A stretch of DNA of 64,000 nt from Actinoplanes palleronii. Lineage in GTDB: Bacteria > Actinomycetota > Actinomycetes > Mycobacteriales > Micromonosporaceae. Of the stretch, positions 58,611 through 64,000 are shown in pieces. The notes under the pieces were generated by a model, which worked only from the letters and a program-made list of their open reading frames with translations, was not told where the DNA came from and ran no database searches. The stretch spans positions 61,191 to 125,190 of the forward strand of contig NZ_BOMS01000018.1 of assembly GCF_016862315.1 (NCBI RefSeq). The letters run 5' to 3'. Made by a program: the position numbers and the translations under genes. Positions within the stretch are counted from its first letter, which is position 1, and the number at the start of each line of letters is the position of its first letter.

Positions 58611-60249
58611 CAGGTGGTATTCCAAGGCCGTCGTCTATTGCCTCGACATCGACACGTTCGCCGACTCGAACGGCGACGGTATCGGTGACATCCCGGGCCT
58701 GATCGGGCGGCTCGATTACCTGTCCCGGCTCGGGGTGAACTGCATCTGGCTCAACCCGATCCACCCCACCCCGAACCGTGACGACGGGTACGACGTCGCC
58801 GACTTCTACAACGTCGACCCGCGCCTCGGCACCCTGGGCGACTTCGCCGAGCTGCTGCACCAGGCCGAGAACCGGGGCATCAAGGTGATCATCGACTTGG
58901 TGGTCAACCACACCTCGGATCAGCACCCGTGGTTCCAGTCGGCCCGATCGTCGCCGGACTCGCCGTACCGTGACTGGTTTGTCTGGTCGGAGACCGAACC
59001 GTCGGACCGCAAGCAGGGCATGGTCTTCCCCGGCGAGCAGGATGAGACCTGGAGTTACGACCGGACCGCGAAGCTCTGGTACTACCACCGGTTCTACAAG
59101 TTCCAGCCGGACCTCAACATCAAGAACGCCCAGGTGCGCGAGGAGATCAAGAAGATCTGCGCGTTCTGGCTGCAGCTCGGTGTGGCCGGGTTCCGGATGG
59201 ACGCGGTGCCGTTCATCATCGAGGAGACCGAGCCGGGCAACCCGAACTCGCCCAAGGACTTCGGCTACCTCACCGAGCTGCGCCAGCACGTGCAATGGCG
59301 CAAGAGCGACGCGGTGCTGCTCGCCGAGGCCAATGTGGAGCCCGCCGACCTGGTCACGTTCTTCGGTGACGAGGGCGGGTCGAGCAACCGGATCCACATG
59401 CTCTTCGACTTCATGCTGAACGCCAAGATGATCCTCGCGCTGGCCCGGGAGGACCCGGAGCCGATCATCGACGGGCTGCGGGACACCCCGAAGCTGCCGG
59501 CCGGCGGCCAGTGGGCGACGTTCCTGCGCAACCACGACGAGATCGACCTGTCCCGGCTCACCGCCGAGCAGCGCGCCGACGTCTTCGCGAAGTTCGGGCC
59601 GGAAAAGGACGAGCAACTGTACGGCCGCGGCATCCGCCGCCGCCTCGCGCCGATGCTGGGCAACGACCGGCGCCGGCTGGAGCTGGCGTACGCGTTGCAG
59701 TTCAGCCTGCGCGGCACCCCGGTGCTGCGGTACGGCGAGGAGATCGGGATGGGTGACGACCTGGCGCTGAACGGCCGGGACGCGATCCGCACCCCGATGC
59801 AGTGGAACCGGCTGGCCAACGCCGGGTTCTCCACCGCCGACCCGAAGGACCTGATCCGCCCGGTGGTCACCGACGACGGGTACGGCTACGAGACGCTCAA
59901 CGTGACCCACCAGCGGCACGACACCTCGTCGCTGCTCTCCTGGTTCGAGCGGATGATCCGGACCCTGCGCGAGGCGCCCGAGGTGGGCAGCGGCTCCTGC
60001 ACCCACGTCGACGTCCCGGCGCCGCGCACCCTGCTGGTGCACCGCGCCGACGACACCACCGGCACGATGCTGTTCCTGCACAACCTCGGCCCGGACGAGG
60101 TGCGGATCGACCTGAGCTCGCTGGAAGGCGAGGCGGAGCAGCCGAACGACGTGCTCGCCGACTCCGAGTACCCGGAGCCGGGCAAGCTCGACGATCTTTC
60201 GGTGTCCGGTTACGGATATCGCTGGATCCGGCTGCGCAGAGGCATCTGA
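58603..60249 (+). CDS. GH13 alpha-glucosidase / trehalose synthase-like enzyme
   Basis: This 548-residue cytosolic enzyme has the GH13 regions I-IV: 'DLVVNHTSDQHPWF', 'GFRMDAVPF' (nucleophile Asp200), 'LLAEANV' (acid Glu242) and 'FLRNHDEIDL' (Asp312). The early part (VYCLDIDTFADSNGDGIGDIPGL) resembles trehalose synthases, but the section after 'RDWFVWSETEPSD' differs from typical TreS. The exact reaction (maltose/trehalose interconversion or alpha-glucoside hydrolysis) cannot be fixed. Confidence 0.82.
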   Translation: MSDRWYSKAVVYCLDIDTFADSNGDGIGDIPGLIGRLDYLSRLGVNCIWLNPIHPTPNRDDGYDVADFYNVDPRLGTLGDFAELLHQAENRGIKVIIDLVVNHTSDQHPWFQSARSSPDSPYRDWFVWSETEPSDRKQGMVFPGEQDETWSYDRTAKLWYYHRFYKFQPDLNIKNAQVREEIKKICAFWLQLGVAGFRMDAVPFIIEETEPGNPNSPKDFGYLTELRQHVQWRKSDAVLLAEANVEPADLVTFFGDEGGSSNRIHMLFDFMLNAKMILALAREDPEPIIDGLRDTPKLPAGGQWATFLRNHDEIDLSRLTAEQRADVFAKFGPEKDEQLYGRGIRRRLAPMLGNDRRRLELAYALQFSLRGTPVLRYGEEIGMGDDLALNGRDAIRTPMQWNRLANAGFSTADPKDLIRPVVTDDGYGYETLNVTHQRHDTSSLLSWFERMIRTLREAPEVGSGSCTHVDVPAPRTLLVHRADDTTGTMLFLHNLGPDEVRIDLSSLEGEAEQPNDVLADSEYPEPGKLDDLSVSGYGYRWIRLRRGI

Positions 60250-60303
60250 TTCCGGCTATTGTCGGCCCGCAGGAGCCGTGAAGATCGCTCATTGGAGGCC
60301 GCA

Positions 60304-61068
60304 ATGTCGCAGTCCGCACCGTCCAGGGTCGCCGTCGTCACCGGTGCCGCACGTGGCATCGGCGAGGCGATCGCGCTCAAGCTCGCCGCTGACGGCCTCG
60401 CCGTCGCGGTGGTCGACCTGGACGAGGGCGCCTGCGCCAACACGGTCACCGCGATCCACGACGCCGGCGGCACCGCGGTCGCGATCGGCGCGGACGTCGC
60501 CGACGCGGCCCAGGTGACCGCCGCGGTGGAGCGGGTGGTGTCCGAGCTCGGCCCGCCGACCGTGCTGGTCAACAACGCCGGGGTGCTGCGCGACAACCTG
60601 CTCTTCAAGATGTCCGAGGACGACTGGGACACCGTGATGAACGTGCACCTCAAGGGCTCGTTCCTGTTCACCCGCGCGGTGCAGAAGCACATGGTCGAGG
60701 CCGGGTTCGGCCGGATCGTCAGCCTCTCGAGCACCTCGGCGCTGGGCAACCGCGGACAGGCCAACTACGCCGCGGCCAAGGCCGGGCTGCAGGGCTTCAC
60801 CAAGACCCTCGCCATCGAGCTGGGCAAGTTCGGGATCACCGCGAACGCGGTGGCACCCGGCTTCATCGTCACCGACATGACCCGGGCCACCGCGGCCCGG
60901 GTCGGCGCGGACTTCGCCGACTTCGAGAAGGCCGCGATCGGTCAGATCCCGGTGGCCCGGGCCGGCCGTCCGGACGACGTGGCGAACACGGTTTCGTTCC
61001 TCGCGAGCGAGGGTGCCGGTTTTGTCTCCGGTCAGGTGATTTACGTGGCCGGCGGGCCGCAGGACTGA
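60304..61068 (+). CDS. fabG: SDR-family 3-oxoacyl-ACP reductase
   Basis: This 254-residue Rossmann oxidoreductase has TGAARGIG (NADPH loop), NNAG, the catalytic Ser in 'SLSSTSALG' and 'YAAAKAGLQGFTKTLA' (Tyr/Lys). It most resembles FabG-type reductases, but FabG-like paralogues serve many pathways. GGAGG precedes ATG. It appears monocistronic. Confidence 0.82.
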   Translation: MSQSAPSRVAVVTGAARGIGEAIALKLAADGLAVAVVDLDEGACANTVTAIHDAGGTAVAIGADVADAAQVTAAVERVVSELGPPTVLVNNAGVLRDNLLFKMSEDDWDTVMNVHLKGSFLFTRAVQKHMVEAGFGRIVSLSSTSALGNRGQANYAAAKAGLQGFTKTLAIELGKFGITANAVAPGFIVTDMTRATAARVGADFADFEKAAIGQIPVARAGRPDDVANTVSFLASEGAGFVSGQVIYVAGGPQD

Positions 61069-61105
61069 TGTTGCGAACTTGCTGAGAGCGACTACAAAGA
61101 AGCTT

Positions 61106-61516
61106 ATGAACCGACGCATGAGTTCCCGCAGCGTGTCGCTGACCAGCACATTTCTGCTGCTCGCCGCGGGCGGCGCGGCGGCCTGCAGCAACGACAAATA
61201 TCACGACGAGGGTTTTTACTGCGCCGACGAGAACGGTGTGATCGTCGACGAGGACTTCTGCGACGACAACGGCGGTCGCACCGGGGTCAGCAACGGCTAC
61301 TACGGCGGCTACTACCTCTACCACTCGCCGAGTTACCGGTCCGGCTACCCGATCGGCACCAAGCTGCCCTCCGGCGGCAGCCGGTTCGCCTACAACGACT
61401 CGGCCTCCCGCAGCAGTTACGGCCTGCCGTCCAGCGGCCGGGTCGGCAACGGCACGGTCAAGTCGAGTGTTGTCGGCAAGGGTGGCAGCGGCAGCCACGG
61501 CTCGTCGGGCGGCTGA
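61106..61516 (+). CDS. Putative lipoprotein, aspartate/glycine/tyrosine-rich
   Basis: This 136-residue protein has a signal peptide ending 'LAAGGAAAC', with Cys as a plausible lipidation site. The mature part is acidic ('DKYHDEGFYCADENGVIVDEDFCDD'), then Gly/Tyr/Ser-rich. Together with the downstream ligase this recalls the ygiB-ygiC pair of enterobacteria, where a small lipoprotein precedes a glutathionylspermidine-synthase-like protein. The parallel is inferred from order, not from clear homology. Confidence 0.7.
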   Translation: MNRRMSSRSVSLTSTFLLLAAGGAAACSNDKYHDEGFYCADENGVIVDEDFCDDNGGRTGVSNGYYGGYYLYHSPSYRSGYPIGTKLPSGGSRFAYNDSASRSSYGLPSSGRVGNGTVKSSVVGKGGSGSHGSSGG

Positions 61517-61523
61517 CCCACCG

Positions 61524-61886
61524 ATGACACGACGCTGGACGTCGGGGGCCGTCGTGCTGACGGCCTCCTTTCTCGCCCTGACCGCCTGCGGTTCGCCCGC
61601 CGCCGACGACTACCGCACCACCGACACCGACCCGGTCTCCGGCACCGGCGGCTACTCCGGCGGCGGCCGCCCCGCCGCGCCGATGGTCCTGCCGGCCACG
61701 AGCTCCCCGGCCACCCGGGCGCCGGGCGTCGCCAAGCCGACCCGGACCGCTGCAAGGCCGACCCGGACCGTCGCCCCGGCGCAGACTCGCCGGACGGTCG
61801 CGCCGACGGTGGCCGCCCAGCCGGCGTCCACGGTCAAGACGAAGATCGTCGGAAGCGGCGGCGGCACCGGTTCGGTGGGAGGCTAG
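61524..61886 (+). CDS. Putative lipoprotein, Ala/Pro/Thr-rich
   Basis: This 120-residue protein has a signal peptide with the lipobox LTAC (Cys at about 22). The rest is low complexity with repeated 'PTRTxA' units and a Gly-rich end. It lies between the first lipoprotein and the ligase, with 7-bp and 4-bp gaps, so all three are probably one operon. Confidence 0.68.
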   Translation: MTRRWTSGAVVLTASFLALTACGSPAADDYRTTDTDPVSGTGGYSGGGRPAAPMVLPATSSPATRAPGVAKPTRTAARPTRTVAPAQTRRTVAPTVAAQPASTVKTKIVGSGGGTGSVGG

Positions 61887-61890
61887 CGAC

Positions 61891-63354
61891 ATGCGGCGGA
61901 TTCCGTACGGGCCGGTCCGGGATGGTTGGCAACTGACCAATTTCAGTCTCGGGCTCACCTACAACGACGACGTGCTGCCGGACGGGTCGATGTACTCGTA
62001 CTGGCAGGAGGGTCCGTACTACGACTTCACCGCGGCCGAGATCGAGGAGCTGGAGACCGCCACCGCGACGCTCTACGACATGTGCCTCGAAGCCGGCGAC
62101 TGGATGGTCGAGCAGTGCCCGCGGCACACCGTCGAAGGCCGTAAGCAGGGCTTCTTCAGCTCGGTCTGCACGCGTGAGGCCTGCTTCCTGACCCGGATCG
62201 GCATCCCGGAATACACCCACGAGCAGATCATCCGGACCTGGCTGGACGGCGACGCGGAGACCTGGACGCACTACGACAAGGATCCGGAGATGCGGCTGCC
62301 GATGCAGACGCCGGACTTCTCGCCGACCGTCTACGGCCGCTTCGACCTCTGGTACAACGGGGCCGGCAGCACGCCCCGGCTGCTCGAGTTCAACGCGCAG
62401 ACGCCCACCTCACTGGTCGAGGCCGCGGTCATCCAGTGGCACTGGATGGACCAGACCGGCGTCACCAAGCACGAGTGGCGGCAGTGGAACTCCATTCACG
62501 ACCGGCTGGTCGGCTGGCCGGCCGAGAACGGTGAGCCGGCCGACCCCGGCGCGTGGCGGCGCAACATCGCCAAACTGCGCGAGGCCCGCACCTGGCTCCC
62601 GGAAAAACCCAAGATCTATTTTGCGTACGAGACGTCGGACACCTCGGGCGAGGACCGGATGAACGTCGCGTACCTGATGTCGACGGCGGAGGAGGCCGGC
62701 TTCCCGGTCGAGCTGATCGCGATGAGCCAGATCGGCTGGGACGTGGCCGGCGACCGGGTGGTGTACGTGTCCGCACCCGGCCGGGAGAACCAGGCCGTGC
62801 CGATCGACGTGATCTTCATGCTCTACCCGTGGGAGTGGTTCTGGCACGAGGAGGGCGGCAAGGCCTTCTTCCGGAACATGGCCGACCCGGAGAAGCGCGG
62901 GACGGTGTGGCTCGAACCGCCGTACAAGGCCGCGCTGCTCGGCAACAAGGCGCTGCTGCCGGTGCTGTGGAAGCTCTTCGGCGACGACCCGGAGCGGGGC
63001 AAGTACCTGCTGCCGGCGTTCTTCGCGGACTCCAAGGGCGCGAAGACGCTCACGTCGTACGCGAAGAAGCCGGTCTGGGGCCGGGAGGGCGGCTCGGTCA
63101 CCCTGGTCAAGGACGGCGTCCCGATCAGCGAGAACCCCTCCGAGTACGGCACCGACGGCCTCTTCGTCGTGCAGGAACTCTGCGAACTGCCGTCCTTCGA
63201 CGGCCTGGAGGGCACGGTCCACCCGGTGATCGGCTCCTGGCTGATCGACGGCGAGCCGGCCGGCATGGGCATCCGCGAGGGCCTCGGCGTCGAGGGCCTG
63301 GTCACCAAGGACAACTGCAACTTCCTCCCCCACGCCATCGAGTCCGACAACTAA
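61891..63354 (+). CDS. Glutathionylspermidine synthase-like ATP-grasp ligase (YgiC/YjfC type)
   Basis: This 487-residue protein has the C-terminal synthetase fold of GspS: 'YGRFDLWYNGAGSTPRLLEFNAQTPTSLVEAAVIQW', 'DVIFMLYPWEWFWHEE', 'WLEPPYKAALLGNKALLPVLWKLF' and 'TKDNCNFLPHAI'. The family forms amide bonds with ATP. Actinobacteria lack glutathione as a rule, so the true substrate is probably different; a wall peptide has been suggested for such paralogues. Upstream lipoproteins hint at an envelope role. Confidence 0.85.
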   Translation: MRRIPYGPVRDGWQLTNFSLGLTYNDDVLPDGSMYSYWQEGPYYDFTAAEIEELETATATLYDMCLEAGDWMVEQCPRHTVEGRKQGFFSSVCTREACFLTRIGIPEYTHEQIIRTWLDGDAETWTHYDKDPEMRLPMQTPDFSPTVYGRFDLWYNGAGSTPRLLEFNAQTPTSLVEAAVIQWHWMDQTGVTKHEWRQWNSIHDRLVGWPAENGEPADPGAWRRNIAKLREARTWLPEKPKIYFAYETSDTSGEDRMNVAYLMSTAEEAGFPVELIAMSQIGWDVAGDRVVYVSAPGRENQAVPIDVIFMLYPWEWFWHEEGGKAFFRNMADPEKRGTVWLEPPYKAALLGNKALLPVLWKLFGDDPERGKYLLPAFFADSKGAKTLTSYAKKPVWGREGGSVTLVKDGVPISENPSEYGTDGLFVVQELCELPSFDGLEGTVHPVIGSWLIDGEPAGMGIREGLGVEGLVTKDNCNFLPHAIESDN

Positions 63355-63457
63355 CCCCGCGCCCCGCCGCCCCGTGCCTCGCCGGGTCCGCGCCGTGCCG
63401 GGTCCGTGCCTTGCCGCGTCGGCCCCGCTCGCCGTGCCGGTCGGGCTGCGGGTCGGC

Positions 63458-63804
63458 GGTGGCTGGGGTTGGCTGCCAGGCGGGGTGGCGGTGGGTCGCG
63501 GTCCGTTGCGCCGCCCGCTCTCCCCGTCGCTATGTCCGTTTCAGCGGCCGTCAGGGCCAGCCGCGCGCACCCGGCTGGCTGCAGCGGCCGTTATGTGCCT
63601 GCTTAACGGCCGTCAGGGCCAGCTGCGTGCACCCGGCTGGCTGTAGCGGCCGTTATGTGCCTGTTTAGCGGCTGTCAGGGCCAGCTGCGTGCACCCGGCT
63701 GGCTGTGGCGGCCTTTATGGGGTCGGCATAAGGGCAGTGAGGGCCAGCCGGTTGGCTGGACCGCGACCTACCGCCACCCCGCCTGGCAGCCAACCCCAGC
63801 CATC
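63458..63804. repeat. 47-bp inverted repeat enclosing the tandem array
   Basis: Positions 63458-63504 and 63758-63804 are reverse complements at 45 of 47 positions, with weaker similarity beyond. The enclosed 253 bp contain the 62-bp tandem repeats. A large cruciform or a small non-autonomous mobile element could explain it. Confidence 0.75.
63549..63734 (+). repeat. Three tandem 62-bp repeats
   Basis: Units start at 63549, 63611 and 63673, each opening with (C/T)GTCAGGGCCAGC. Each carries CACCCGGCTGGCTG and, in the first two, CGGCCGTTATGTGCCTG. The third unit diverges in its last third, and a partial fourth (GAGGGCCAGCCG) follows. Confidence 0.75.
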
Positions 63805-63933
63805 AGCGATCCGCCGCCAGCCCGCCAACCAGCCAGTCCGCGCTCCGCCCGGCCACGCGCCCCGGGCCGCTCCGCCCGGCCCCGCGCCCCGGGCCGCTCC
63901 GCCCGCCCGCCGCGCCGCCCGCCCGCCGCGCCG

Positions 63934-64000
63934 CCCGCCGCGCCGCCCGTCGCGCCGCCCGTCGCGCCGCCCGTCGCGCCGCCCGTCGCGCCGCCCGTCG
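63934..64000. repeat. 12-bp tandem repeat at the window edge
   Basis: CGCGCCGCCCGT recurs with a 12-nt period up to the last base, after earlier degenerate copies of the same GC pattern. It continues beyond the window. Confidence 0.7.

Larger units (their letters stand above)
63355..64000. other. Non-coding, repeat-rich right end
   Basis: No gene with good codon usage is visible in these 646 bp. They hold a 47-bp inverted repeat, three tandem 62-bp repeats inside it and a 12-bp tandem repeat running off the window. The final repeat could be the edge of a Pro/Ala/Val-rich coding sequence (reading A-P-P-V), which cannot be decided here. Confidence 0.6.

Noticed and set aside
63549..63734. Tandem 62-bp repeats considered as a CRISPR array
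   Set aside because: The whole 62-bp unit is repeated with no unique spacers.

Overview
The window is high-GC actinobacterial chromosome: strong G/C bias at third codon positions, many GTG starts and GGAGG-type ribosome sites. The secreted chitinases, family 16 glucanase and overall gene style point to a filamentous soil actinomycete, most likely a Micromonosporaceae such as Actinoplanes. The genus is inferred from gene content, not shown.

Layout. (1) 1-16.9 kb is host DNA: the tail of an HtrA-type protease, a multidomain M50 metalloprotease, a patatin/acyltransferase pair, a lipoprotein, an FHA protein, a ddaH-rocD pair, clpP, a Nei-type glycosylase, a polysaccharide deacetylase, a YbdK-type ligase and a secreted GH16 glucanase under a LacI-type palindrome. 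(2) 16,983-53,454 is a complete-looking siphovirus-type prophage, bounded by a 13-bp direct repeat (TAAGGATATTTAA) that I read as attL and attR. (3) 53.5-64 kb is host DNA again: two chitinases with near-identical chitin-binding modules, a DedA protein, a PadR regulator with two membrane proteins, a GH13 enzyme, an SDR reductase, and two lipoproteins with a glutathionylspermidine-synthase-like ligase. It ends in a repeat-rich non-coding tail.

The prophage reads left to right. First come a leftward XRE repressor and a divergent Cro-like gene, then a collagen-like micro-ORF. Next is a long, tightly overlapping early operon holding YqaJ exonuclease, ERF annealing protein, RuvC-like resolvase, many small zinc-ribbon or membrane proteins, and a winged-helix initiator whose gene carries an iteron array. 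A tRNA-like gene with an enlarged anticodon arm follows. The late module is HNH, large terminase, portal, protease, capsid, connectors, two tail-tube paralogues, G/GT tail chaperones made by a -1 frameshift, tape measure, tail proteins, M15-type endolysin and small membrane proteins. The right end carries AlpA-like HTH genes and a tyrosine integrase.

The most interesting point is the attachment site. attL lies in the last codons of the repressor gene, and the final base of the repressor stop codon is host DNA. In the excised circle the repressor frame should run on for 54 more residues, towards the integrase, which lies next on the same strand. Mycobacteriophages BPs and Brujita use this arrangement for integration-dependent immunity, where integration itself trims the repressor. 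Other points worth checking are the replication iterons, the odd tRNA, the Gly-Pro-X micro-ORF and the repeat structure near the right edge.
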